NCBI GenBank assembly: GCA_021848345.1
Contig: JAJZUV010000013.1
Location: forward strand, 1 to 64,000
Source: Pseudomonadota bacterium
GTDB lineage: Bacteria > Pseudomonadota > Gammaproteobacteria > Burkholderiales > Burkholderiaceae_C
Length of the DNA stretch: 64,000 bases
Reading direction: 5' to 3'
Part shown: one piece after another, positions 47,601-56,059 of the stretch
How the letters are laid out: each line of letters starts with the position of its first letter
Numbering within the stretch: the stretch's first letter is position 1
Translations under genes and position numbers: made by a program
The notes under the pieces: model-generated
Database searches by the model: none
Seen by the model: only the letters and a program-made list of their open reading frames with translations
Told to the model about the DNA's origin: nothing

Positions 47601-48834
47601 GCGCGCGCTCGCCAGCGGCACGTCGGCGGACTCCCCGGCGAGCGCGAGCGCGGGCACGGCCGCCGGCACGTCGCGCAAGTCGGGCGCGGCGACGTCGGTC
47701 CCGAATTCGTGGATGCCCACCGCGTTGGCGATGCGCGTGTCCCGGCTCACCCTGGACGGGCGCGTGTTCGACGACGTGGTGCTGGGCGCCACCCGCAGCG
47801 GTTCGCTGTGGCAGGCCAATCTGCGCAGCAACCAGCTCGACGGCGCGGTGAACTGGCGCATGGGCGCCGGCGACTCGCCGGGCAGCGTGAGCGCGCGCCT
47901 GACCCACCTGCACCTGCCCAAGAGCTCCGACACCGACGTCGAGCACCTGCTCGACGATCGCCCGCGCAGCCTGCCCGCGATCGACCTGCAGGCCAGCGAC
48001 GTCGACATCCACGGCCACCACTTCGACTCCCTGCGCCTGCAGGCCGTCAACCGGGGGCGCGGAAACGCTCGCCAGTGGCTGCTCAACGACGTGCGCCTGA
48101 GCTCCCCCGACGCCGTGCTCACGGCCAGCGGCGACTGGGTCCCGACCACGCGCGCCGCCGGCGCCCCGCATCGCATGTCCCTGGGCTTCCGGCTCGACGT
48201 GCTGGATGCCGGCTCGCTGCTCGCTCGCCTGGACAAGCCCGGACTCCTCAAGGGCGGCAAGGGCACGCTGCAGGGTACGCTGAGCTGGCTGGGCTCGCCG
48301 CTGTCGCTGGACTACCCCAGCCTATCCGGACAATTCAGCCTGGCGCTGGGCCAGGGGCAGTTCCTGAAGGCCGACCAGGGCATCTCCAAGCTGCTCGGGG
48401 TGCTCAGCCTGCAGAGCCTGCCGCGGCGCCTGACGCTGAACTTCAGCGACCTGTTCTCCAGCGGCTTCGCCTTCGACAAGGTCACCGCCGACGTGCAATT
48501 GCTCGACGGCGTCGCCACCACGAAGGATTTCAAGATGAGCGGGCTGACCGCCACCGTGTTCATCGACGGTTCGGCCGATCTGGCGCACGAAACCCAGGAT
48601 CTGTACGTGGTCGTGGTCCCGGACATCAATGCAGGATCGGCTTCGCTGGCCTATGCTTTGATCAACCCGGCCATCGGGCTGGGCACGTTCATCGCGCAGC
48701 TGATCGCGCGCGAGCCGCTGATGAAGGCCTTGACCTACGGCTACCGCATCACCGGAACCTGGGCGAAGCCCGAGGTGACCCCGCAGCGGGACTCGCATCC
48801 GCCCGCCGCGGGCGCGTCGTCGCCGCGCGACTGA
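44677..48834 (+). CDS. yhdP: YhdP-family giant envelope protein (AsmA-like, TIGR02099)
   Basis: 1385 residues from GTG 44677. One N-terminal transmembrane helix at about 13-37 anchors the protein; the rest is periplasmic and beta-rich. The start (ALGLPVHIGSVRSRWQGLLPTLTMRDLVI) and end (GVLSLQSLPRRLTLNFSDLFSSGFAFDKVTADVQLLDGVATTKDF) are the DUF3971 and AsmA-like parts of YhdP. YhdP, TamB and YdbH are bridge-like proteins implicated in phospholipid transport to the outer membrane. An Ala/Pro/Gly-rich insert around residues 428-465 and another near 985-1010 look like flexible linkers. It precedes the Nit-type hydrolase by 41 bases, an order common in Burkholderiales as I recall. Confidence 0.92.
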   Translation: MSALHVTVKFATRLLEAAIGLVVVLYLLLGASLLTLRYAVLPNAQRFVPWLEQESSQALGLPVHIGSVRSRWQGLLPTLTMRDLVIDDAHGHPALRLASVQALPSWKSLPRLQLSFEQLAIRGADLRITREDADHLDIGGIPIDLRASAGSGQRFADWLFSQDQILVQDSTITWVDKTRDAPPLPLRDVQLELRNSLLHHRAALQAVPPIELGDRLQLRADMRQPLFDRHPGNLAAWQGTLWADLPRVDLDALGRWVALPAQLSGGDGALRAWLQVGRDYQPQSFTVAAALGSIHAQLDPALPPLLLRDLSGRLSWRRLSHGSQIEVAGLRLRDVDGNLLAPTLLQWRQQKPPGAPAQGSLSVGALDLGELESLAQRLPLPADWRERLLQLRPRGRIDSASLSWSGDWNAARALPQRYALQASFSHLGWNSPAAPASEAAAGPGKPAAQAPTASAAAPGDAAGAAPPLPEQLPGIQGLDGSVDANQDGGNARLRMRDGAVALPTVFEAPSLPVSSLDARLSWSRGGDGQWDLQGSQIRLVTPDAAGSVNLRYTTQASGPGLLDLSARLNRAQLRAVPHYLPLGIAAGTRDYLRSAIAGGSADDVRFQVQGPLADFPFDKPGSGLFRIDARIHGGVFSPAPRRLLPKGRQAGPADVAANAVWPEFRDIDGSFSFTSRGMSARGVSARIGKAVLQGLELQLPSYEHGVLQAQAQVQSPAAEALRYVRNSPLDAALGHALSDATASGPLRLQLSLSVPLDHPDAARVKGHLQLLGDQVRYLPELPAVNGVRGQVDFSEGGFSMQLQGADFAGGALRVHGGQSPGGALRIDAEGRVDAAALRAAPELRAWAPLLRHLRGSTPFSLRVDAAPGQATPRLQLSSSLAGMAIDLPPPLGKPAQTEQALRVVRAGGNGDGAQQWSLDLDGDLRASGLLQPAGAGAPASWRGLSVAVGPAALPSPGVGMHANVDLPVLDVDAWSRALASGTSADSPASASAGTAAGTSRKSGAATSVPNSWMPTALAMRVSRLTLDGRVFDDVVLGATRSGSLWQANLRSNQLDGAVNWRMGAGDSPGSVSARLTHLHLPKSSDTDVEHLLDDRPRSLPAIDLQASDVDIHGHHFDSLRLQAVNRGRGNARQWLLNDVRLSSPDAVLTASGDWVPTTRAAGAPHRMSLGFRLDVLDAGSLLARLDKPGLLKGGKGTLQGTLSWLGSPLSLDYPSLSGQFSLALGQGQFLKADQGISKLLGVLSLQSLPRRLTLNFSDLFSSGFAFDKVTADVQLLDGVATTKDFKMSGLTATVFIDGSADLAHETQDLYVVVVPDINAGSASLAYALINPAIGLGTFIAQLIAREPLMKALTYGYRITGTWAKPEVTPQRDSHPPAAGASSPRD

Positions 48835-48875
48835 ACGATTCCCGCCCGCGAACCGCCCCCTCCTGGAGTTTGTCC

Positions 48876-49682
<807 letters not shown>

Positions 49683-49691
49683 GACGCGCCA

Positions 49692-49710
49692 CGGGGCCGG
49701 CCAGGCCCCG
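49692..49710. terminator. Hairpin between convergent genes
   Basis: CGGGGCC (49692-49698) pairs with GGCCCCG (49704-49710) around a GGCCA loop, 10 bases after the hydrolase stop and 16 before the end of the convergent OmpA-like lipoprotein gene. No T-tract. A bidirectional terminator is likely from its position. Confidence 0.45.
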
Positions 49711-49726
49711 CGCGGCGCCTGGCGAT

Positions 49727-50386
49727 TCAACGCGCGGGCTGGGCCACGTAGATTTCCACGCGCCGGTTCATCGCCCGCCCCTCGGCGGTGGCGTTGCTGG
49801 CCACCGGCTGGGTCGGCCCGAGGCCCTGCACTGCGATGCGCTGCGCCGGCACCCCGCGCGAGACCAGGAAATTCTTCACCGTCTGCGCGCGATTGGTCGA
49901 CAGCGGATAGTTGATGGCGTCCGAGCCGGTGCTGTCGGTGAAGCCCAGCACCTGCACGGTCTCGCCCGGGTTGGCCACGAGCCCCTGCGCCAACTGCTCC
50001 AGCACCGGGTACATGCGCGGGTTCAGCGTGGCGCTGCCGGTGGAGAAGCCGGCGTCGGCGGGCACGCCGATCTTCAGGCGGTTGTCGGCCGTCTGCGATA
50101 CCTGCACTCCGGTGCCGGCGCTGGCCTGCTGCATCTGCTGCTTCTGCTGCTCCAGGTGCCGGTTCCACAGATAGCCCCCGGCGGCCCCCACCGCGGCACC
50201 CAGCGCGGCGCCCTGCATGGCGCTGCCGCCGGTGTCGCCGCCGGCGGTCAGGGCCCCGATCACCGCGCCCGCGGCGGCGCCGATGCCGGCGCCCTGCGCG
50301 GTGGCGGTCTGCGACTGGCTCATGTTGGCGCAACCGCCGAGCACCAGGGACAAGGCAGCCGCGGCCGCAAGACTTCGTTGCAACAT
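49727..50386 (-). CDS. OmpA-family lipoprotein with glycine zipper
   Basis: 219 residues from ATG 50386, chosen because AAGGAGG sits six bases upstream; the ATG at 50392 directly abuts that sequence. Signal peptide with lipobox LGGC (Cys about 19), a glycine-zipper hairpin (GAGIGAAAGAVIGALTAGG...GAALGAAVGAAGGYLWNRHLEQQ, about 32-77), then an OmpA-C peptidoglycan-binding domain (about 105-215). That domain contains VLGFTDSTGSDAINYPLSTNRAQTVKNFL and the NRRVEIYV ending. It would tether the outer membrane to peptidoglycan, like YiaD/Pal-type proteins. Confidence 0.92.
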   Translation of the reverse strand: MLQRSLAAAAALSLVLGGCANMSQSQTATAQGAGIGAAAGAVIGALTAGGDTGGSAMQGAALGAAVGAAGGYLWNRHLEQQKQQMQQASAGTGVQVSQTADNRLKIGVPADAGFSTGSATLNPRMYPVLEQLAQGLVANPGETVQVLGFTDSTGSDAINYPLSTNRAQTVKNFLVSRGVPAQRIAVQGLGPTQPVASNATAEGRAMNRRVEIYVAQPAR

Positions 50387-50397
50387 GGTCATCCTCC

Positions 50398-50428
50398 TTG
50401 AGCGATGATTGGGGCATGGGCCCATAAT
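50398..50428 (+). promoter_or_regulatory. Weak sigma-70-like promoter for the ferritin-like gene
   Basis: TTGAGC (50398-50403) and CATAAT (50423-50428) are spaced 19 bases, slightly long. The palindrome ATGGGCCCAT (50416-50425) overlaps the -10 element and could bind a regulator. The region also must hold the promoter of the divergent OmpA-like lipoprotein gene; the CATTAT on that strand is a candidate. Confidence 0.3.
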
Positions 50429-50587
50429 GGTCCCAAGAAGTTTAAGAGAAGCGCACGACGGCGAAATGCACGCCGCAAAGCCCGCCATACGAGGGGAGAC
50501 GCGGGGGGGACGGCCCGCGGCGATGCAACGGCCTTGCGCCGCGGCCCGATTTGCGACATCCATCGAGGATTCCTGGACCGGACCACC

Positions 50588-51421
50588 ATGAACGCACCTC
50601 TCGACCACCCGACCGACACCTTGCGCTGGCACCTGGACGACATCGACCTGCAGGCGATCGACCGCGCCGCCGTCGCGCCGCGCGACGACATCTTCCTGCT
50701 CGTGTGCAGTGCCTCCTTCATCGAAAGCGGCACCGACCTGTACACGCGCAACCTGCTCGAATACTTCGCAGGCGACCCCGGATTCGAATCCTGGCTGCGC
50801 GATCGCTGGGAACCCGAGGAACTGCAGCACGGGCGCGCGCTGCGCGCCTACGTGGAGCATGTGTGGCCCGAGTTCGACTGGGAAGGGGCCTTCGCCGACT
50901 TTTTCGACGAATACTCGGCCCTGTGCACGCTGGACGAACTCGAACCCTCGCGCGGGCGCGAACTGGTGGCGCGCTGCATTGTCGAGATGGGCACCACCAC
51001 CTACTACCAGGCGCTCAACGGGATCTGCGAGGAGCCTGTGCTGCGCGACCTGACCTGGCGCATCCGCACCGACGAGGTGCAGCATTACAAGCACTTCTAC
51101 CACCGCTTCCTCAGCTACCGGCGCAGCGAGGGCCTGGGGCGAAGCCAGGTGATCGCGGCGCTGTGGCGCCGCGTGGCCGAACTGCGCCGCAGCGACGCCG
51201 ACGTCGCGCTGCGCCATGCCAGCGCCTGGCGCTGGCGCGACAGCGCCGAGCCGCCCGCGCTGGTCGACGTGCGCCAGCGCCTGTTCGACCGCATGCGCAA
51301 CGAATACCCGATCGAGCTCGCGGTGCGCATGATCATCAAGCCGCTGCAACTCGGCCCGCGGCTGCAGCGCTGGGCCGAGCGTCCGCTCAGCGCACTGGCT
51401 CGGCGCGTGCTGCTGAACTGA
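50588..51421 (+). CDS. Ferritin-like diiron protein (acyl-ACP desaturase-like)
   Basis: 277 residues from ATG 50588. A complete diiron ligand set is visible: Glu46, Glu78-x-x-His81 (EELQHG), Glu133, and Glu163-x-x-His166 (DEVQHY). The spacing and the EELQHG/DEVQHY form resemble soluble acyl-ACP desaturases and related R2-like oxidases. No signal peptide. An O2-dependent oxidation or hydroxylation of a fatty acyl or similar substrate is plausible, but the substrate is unknown. It is convergent with an MGDG-synthase-like gene and the two 3' ends overlap by 35 bases. Confidence 0.8.
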   Translation: MNAPLDHPTDTLRWHLDDIDLQAIDRAAVAPRDDIFLLVCSASFIESGTDLYTRNLLEYFAGDPGFESWLRDRWEPEELQHGRALRAYVEHVWPEFDWEGAFADFFDEYSALCTLDELEPSRGRELVARCIVEMGTTTYYQALNGICEEPVLRDLTWRIRTDEVQHYKHFYHRFLSYRRSEGLGRSQVIAALWRRVAELRRSDADVALRHASAWRWRDSAEPPALVDVRQRLFDRMRNEYPIELAVRMIIKPLQLGPRLQRWAERPLSALARRVLLN

Positions 51422-52565
51422 TCCCGCCCGGCACGCGCTGCGCGTCGCGCAGGATGCGATCGAGCAGCCCGGGAAGCTCGAACACCGCCCGATTGCGCAG
51501 CCCGGCCACGCGCTCGCGGTAGCCGGGCAGCTCGTCCAGCAGCCGGCGCACGGCCGGCGCCACCTGGCGGAACGACGGCAGCACCAGTCCGAGGCCCTGC
51601 TCGCGCACCCACTGCGTGTTGTAGCGCTCCTGCGGCATGGTCCACGCGTTGCGCGTGACCACCACCGGCAGCCCCAGGTGCAGCGCCTCGCTGAGGCTTC
51701 CCGGCCCCGGCTTGCCGACGAAAAAGTCGCCCATGCGCATCACCTCCGCCACGGCGGGAGTGAAGCCCAGCACCAGGCGCGGCGCGCGCGCCGGCTGCGC
51801 GCGCAGGCGCTCGGCCAGTCGCTGGTTGTGGCCGCACAGCAGGATCAGCTGCACGTCGCTCAGGCGCTCGGCGATGCCCAGCATGGAGCGCGCGCCGTGG
51901 CCGCCGAACATGACCACGCCGGTGGGGCGTCGCGGGTCCAGCCCCTGCGCGGCGCGCGCCGCGGCCCGGTCGAAATGCGGGTCGAGGCGGTAGAAATCGG
52001 GGCGGATGATCATGCCCGAGCTCGCGTGCACGCGCTCTGGCGGGTGCCCGGCCTCCAGCGCCTGGCGCACCGCGTGCGCGCTGCCGCAGACGAAGTGCTG
52101 GCGCTGCCCCGGCTCGATCCAGAAATGCGGAGGGTGGTCGGCCAGGTCGGTGAGCACCGTCACGTAGGGCACGCCGGGCAGCGTGCCGGCCAGGCTCTGG
52201 TACAGCGCACGGTTGAAGTTCGGGATCAGCGAGACCACGAGATCGGGTTCGCTGCGCGCCCAGTGCTGCTGCAGCGCGCGCACCAGGCTGGGGTGCAGCA
52301 GGTGGATCAGCGCCTGCAGCACGCGCAGCTCGGTGCGCAGGCCCAGCGTGAGGCCGTGCGCCAGGCGAGCGTTGTAGTAGTCCTCGGGCGAGAAGGTGCG
52401 CCTACGCAGCGCGCCCCCCGGATCGAGCAGCTCGGTGAGGTTGACCAGGCGCACCTCCCAGCCCAGCCCGGCCTCCGCCAGCGCCTGCTGCAGCGCCTGC
52501 GCGGAGGCCCGGTGGCCGCCGCCGGCGTTGAAGTACACCAGGTCGACGCGCGTGGGCGTGCTCAC
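51387..52565 (-). CDS. Glycosyltransferase of the MGDG synthase/MurG-like (GT28) type
   Basis: 392 residues from GTG 52565, which overlaps the stop of the ATPase gene (GTGA); no better start exists nearby. The N-terminus DLVYFNAGGGHRASAQALQQAL is the Gly-rich loop of the galactosyldiacylglycerol synthase family. The C-terminal half has VVMFGGHGARSMLGIAERL, GFTPAVAEVMRMGDFFVGKPGPGSLSEAL and the nucleotide-sugar-binding Glu in that stretch. Family members move galactose or glucose from UDP-sugar onto diacylglycerol, making non-phosphorus membrane lipids. Translational coupling to an ABC transporter is unusual. The last 12 codons overlap the convergent diiron gene. Confidence 0.85.
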   Translation of the reverse strand: MSTPTRVDLVYFNAGGGHRASAQALQQALAEAGLGWEVRLVNLTELLDPGGALRRRTFSPEDYYNARLAHGLTLGLRTELRVLQALIHLLHPSLVRALQQHWARSEPDLVVSLIPNFNRALYQSLAGTLPGVPYVTVLTDLADHPPHFWIEPGQRQHFVCGSAHAVRQALEAGHPPERVHASSGMIIRPDFYRLDPHFDRAAARAAQGLDPRRPTGVVMFGGHGARSMLGIAERLSDVQLILLCGHNQRLAERLRAQPARAPRLVLGFTPAVAEVMRMGDFFVGKPGPGSLSEALHLGLPVVVTRNAWTMPQERYNTQWVREQGLGLVLPSFRQVAPAVRRLLDELPGYRERVAGLRNRAVFELPGLLDRILRDAQRVPGGISSAARAEPVR

Positions 52566-53920
52566 TCGCCGGTCCCCTCGTCCGGCTCCTCGCCGGGGTT
52601 GTCCAGGCTGAACACGTCGGCGTTGTCGTCGTAGGCGTAGACCTCGGCGTAGCGACCCCAGTCGATCGCCGTGTCGAGCACGCGCTCGGCCTCCTCCTCG
52701 CTGAGCAGATCCTCCAGTTCGGTGCGAAAGCGCGTGCCGGGGGCGCGGTGGTTGTGGCGCTCGTCGAGCACCGCGCGCACCCGCGCGGCCAGCGGCACGC
52801 GCGCGATCAGGTGTCGCGCGAACAGCTCCTTGCGCTCCTGCACGTCGGCGTCCACGAACAGGCGCCCGGCGGCGGTCAGCTCGATGTCGCCGTCCGCCAC
52901 CTGCGCGAAGCCCAGCAGTTCCACGGCTTCGATCAGCGGGAACAGGTCGTCGACCGAGAAATGCATGTCCTCGGCCAGCTCGGGCAGGCTGATGCGGCTG
53001 TTGCCCGAGCCCTGTTCCAGCGCGTTGAGCTCCTCCAGCAGGCCGGCGAGCTGGTTCACCGACACCGGCGGCAGGCGGTGGCCGATGCTCAGCGCGCCGC
53101 GCTGGGCCACGTTCACCGCGGCCGCCGGGCGCGAGGTCATGATGCCGTAGATGTGCTCCACCAGATCGCGGAACTCCTGCGATTCGCGGTCGCGCGGCTG
53201 CGCCAGATCCACCGGGATCTCCGCGCGAACCCGTCCCGGGTTGGAGCCCAGGATGAGGATGCGGTCGGCCATCAGCGCCGCCTCCTCGATGTTGTGCGAG
53301 ACCAGCAAGATGCCGCGGGTGGGAATCTTGCGCTCGGCCCACAGGTCGAGCAGGTCGGTCCGCATGGTCTCGGCGGTCAGCACGTCCAGCGCCGAGAAGG
53401 GCTCGTCCATCAACAGCACGTCGGGGTTGATGACCAGCGCGCGCGCGAAGCCCACGCGCTGGCGCATGCCTCCGGAGAGCTCGCGCGGGTAGGCGGACTC
53501 GAAACCGTCCAGGCCGATCAGGTCGATCGCAGCCAGCGCGCGCTGGCGGCGCTCGGCCTGCGGCACTTTCAGCGCCTCCAGGCCCAGCTCCACGTTCTGC
53601 AGCACGGTCAGCCACGGGAACAGCGCGAAACTCTGGAACACCATGGCCAGCCCCGGCACCGGCCCCTCGATCGGGCGCCCGCGATGCAGCAGCGTGCCGG
53701 CGCTGGGCTCCGACAGCCCCGCCAGCATGCGCAGCAGCGTGGACTTGCCTGAACCCGAGCGCCCCAGCAGCACCAGGATCTCGTGCTCGCGCAGGCGAAG
53801 GTTGACGTCGTCGAGGATCAGCAGCTCGGTACCGTCGGGCGCCTTGAAGGCCTTGCGCACGTGCTCGGCACGGAACAGGTCGGGCGCCTCGGTGTTCGGG
53901 GATTCGGGTTGGGCGGACAT
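52562..53920 (-). CDS. ABC transporter ATPase, nitrate/sulfonate type, with C-terminal AAA-associated domain
   Basis: 452 residues. Walker A GRSGSGKST (residues 53-61), Q-loop Gln96, signature LSGGMRQ (148-154), Walker B LLMDEP (169-174) and the H-loop VSHN are intact. This is the SsuB/NrtD/TauB class. After residue about 265 a second domain of about 180 residues (SVNQLAGLLEELNALEQG... DTAIDWGRYAEVYAYDD) matches the AAA-associated C-terminal domain found in some of these ATPases and probably regulatory. It is 43 bases after the fused permease and overlaps the glycosyltransferase start by 4 bases. Substrate unknown; no binding protein is adjacent. Confidence 0.92.
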   Translation of the reverse strand: MSAQPESPNTEAPDLFRAEHVRKAFKAPDGTELLILDDVNLRLREHEILVLLGRSGSGKSTLLRMLAGLSEPSAGTLLHRGRPIEGPVPGLAMVFQSFALFPWLTVLQNVELGLEALKVPQAERRQRALAAIDLIGLDGFESAYPRELSGGMRQRVGFARALVINPDVLLMDEPFSALDVLTAETMRTDLLDLWAERKIPTRGILLVSHNIEEAALMADRILILGSNPGRVRAEIPVDLAQPRDRESQEFRDLVEHIYGIMTSRPAAAVNVAQRGALSIGHRLPPVSVNQLAGLLEELNALEQGSGNSRISLPELAEDMHFSVDDLFPLIEAVELLGFAQVADGDIELTAAGRLFVDADVQERKELFARHLIARVPLAARVRAVLDERHNHRAPGTRFRTELEDLLSEEEAERVLDTAIDWGRYAEVYAYDDNADVFSLDNPGEEPDEGTGE

Positions 53921-53963
53921 GCCGTTCGGACTCGCTCGGTTGCGGGAATGCGCGACGGACCCT

Positions 53964-55676
53964 TCAGTCCAGTCGCACGCGGCGGGCGGCCAGCTGGTAC
54001 AGGCGATGCCAGATCAGCCGGTTGACCAGGATCACGTACAGGGACATCACGCCGACCCCCAGCGCGATGTCGGCCCCCCTGCCCTGCGCGGTGGCCTCGC
54101 TGATGAACGAGCCCAGCCCGGTGGCCACCAGGGTCTTGTCGCCCCAGCTCACCACCTCGGCGACGATGCTGGCGTTCCACGCGCCGCCCGACGCGGTGAT
54201 GGCGCCGGTGATGAAACCGGGGAACACCCCCGGCAGGTACAGGCGTTTCCACAGCAGCCAGCCACGCAGGCCCAGATTCTGCGCCGCCTCGCGCATGTCG
54301 TTGGGAATCGCCGAGGCCGAGCCGACCACCGAGAACAGCACGTACCACATGCTGCCCAGGATCATCAGCGGCGCCGTCCACACGTCCACGTTCAGGTGCC
54401 AGTGCACGATGATCACCACGAACAGCGGGAACAGCAGGTTGGCGGGGAAGGCGGCCAGGAACTGCGCCAGCGGCTGCACGGCGGCGGCCAGGCGCGGGCG
54501 CAGCCCCACCCACACGCCTACCGGCACCCATACCAGCGCCGACAGGCCCACCAGCACGAACACCTTGAAACCGGTGAGCAGGCCCAGCCACAGCACGTGA
54601 CCCACCAGCGGCCAGCCGAAGTCGCGCGGCAGCACCTCGCCCAGGCGCACCACGGACCAGATGGCGAACACCACCACGGCGGCGTAGAAGACCGTGTCGC
54701 CGCGGCGCCAGCTCCGCGCCTGGGCCGCGGGGCGGTTCTGCACCCGCGGCATCAGACGCACGCTGAGCTGCCACAGGGCCTGGGGCAGCGCGGCGAACTG
54801 CCGCAGCAGATGGGTACGCCGCAGGAAATCCAGCACCCACGAGCGCGGCGCGTCGCCCGAGGCGGTCATCTCCAGCTTGAACTTGTCGGCCCAGGCGACG
54901 ATGGGACGGAACAGCAGGGTGTCGTACAGCACGATGATCACGATCATCGCGCCGATGGCCAGCCCGATCGCACCCAGGTCGCGGCTGGCGATGGCCTGCG
55001 CGATGTAGGAGCCGATGCCCGGCACCTTGACCTCGTGGCCGGACACCGTGATGGCCTCGGACGCCACGACGAAGAACCAGCCGCCGGACATGGACATCAT
55101 GGTGTTCCACAGCAGCCCCGGCATCGCGAAGGGCAGCTCCAGCTTCCAGAAGCGCTGCCATGCGTTGAGCCGGTACAGCGTGGCGGCCTCCTGCAGGTCG
55201 CGCGGCACGGTCTTGAGCGACTGGTACAGGCTGAAGGTCATGTTCCAGGCCTGCGAGGTGAACACCGCGAAGATCACCGCCAACTGCACCCCGACCAGGC
55301 TGCCGGGGAACAACGCCATGAAGCCGGTGACGGTGATCGACAGGTACCCCAGAATCGGAACCGACTGCAGCACGTCCAGCACCGGTACCAGCACGCGCTC
55401 GGCGTAGCGGTTGTGCGCGGCCAGCCACGCGTAGATCAAGGTGAACACCAGCGAAATCACCAGCGCCGCCAGCATGCGCAGCACCGTGTACAGCCCGTCG
55501 GCCGGCAGGGCCCAAGGCGACAGGGAGATGGGCAGGGACTGGCCGAGCTGGTAGGGCACGGCCATCTGGCGCCCCGCGTGACTGACGATGAAGAACAGCG
55601 CCAGCACCAGCGGCAGCGCGACCAGATCGCGCCGATTGGGCACGGGCAGGGGCAGGCGGCGCAGGGCTTGGGACAT
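53964..55676 (-). CDS. ABC transporter permease with two fused membrane domains
   Basis: 570 residues from ATG 55676 (MSQALRRLPLPVPNRRDL). Two binding-protein-dependent permease domains lie in one chain. The first has the EAA loop EAATLYRLNAWQRFWKLELPFAMPG (about residue 195) and the second EAAQNLGLRGWLLWKRLYLPGVFPG (about residue 470), separated by a soluble linker near 320-350. Most SsuC/TauC relatives are single-domain homodimers, so the fusion supplies a full translocation pathway. With the adjacent ATPase it forms an importer of the nitrate/sulfonate/taurine class, but no solute-binding protein gene is next to it. Confidence 0.9.
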   Translation of the reverse strand: MSQALRRLPLPVPNRRDLVALPLVLALFFIVSHAGRQMAVPYQLGQSLPISLSPWALPADGLYTVLRMLAALVISLVFTLIYAWLAAHNRYAERVLVPVLDVLQSVPILGYLSITVTGFMALFPGSLVGVQLAVIFAVFTSQAWNMTFSLYQSLKTVPRDLQEAATLYRLNAWQRFWKLELPFAMPGLLWNTMMSMSGGWFFVVASEAITVSGHEVKVPGIGSYIAQAIASRDLGAIGLAIGAMIVIIVLYDTLLFRPIVAWADKFKLEMTASGDAPRSWVLDFLRRTHLLRQFAALPQALWQLSVRLMPRVQNRPAAQARSWRRGDTVFYAAVVVFAIWSVVRLGEVLPRDFGWPLVGHVLWLGLLTGFKVFVLVGLSALVWVPVGVWVGLRPRLAAAVQPLAQFLAAFPANLLFPLFVVIIVHWHLNVDVWTAPLMILGSMWYVLFSVVGSASAIPNDMREAAQNLGLRGWLLWKRLYLPGVFPGFITGAITASGGAWNASIVAEVVSWGDKTLVATGLGSFISEATAQGRGADIALGVGVMSLYVILVNRLIWHRLYQLAARRVRLD

Positions 55677-56059
55677 CGCGGAGTTTGGCGGGGACTGGCA
55701 CGTCGACGCGTGCGCGACGGCTCGAAACGACAGGAAGCACGGCAGGAGCCGCGGAGAACAGGCAGCGACCGACCACGAGAAACCGGCTCCGGCGCCGCGA
55801 ACGGAATGCGCCGGACGGGGACCCCGGCACGCCAGCCCGCGGCGCGCAAAGAGGCCCGCCGCGCCGATGTCGCGACGAAGCACCTCCGCCGTTAGTCTAA
55901 AGGCTCCATTTTGACATTAGTGTGACCTCGCGAATTCAGCCATAAACGGTCCGCCCGCCCGGAGCCGCGGGGCGGGGCGACCCTGCGAGCCTCGGCCGCG
56001 GCAGCGACCAGGGCATGGGTCGGGGCACAATCGGGACCTCGATCCACCGCCCGCGCTCC
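55677..56059. other. 383-base divergent intergenic region between ABC permease and CDF genes
   Basis: No credible gene. A short A+T-richer core (about 55890-55946) contains a perfect -35 hexamer TTGACA (55911-55916) on the plus strand. The -10 region after a 16-18 base spacer (AATTCA/ATTCAG) is weak. On the minus strand TAGACT could serve as -10 for the permease gene. The flanks on both sides are GC-rich and unremarkable. Confidence 0.4.
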
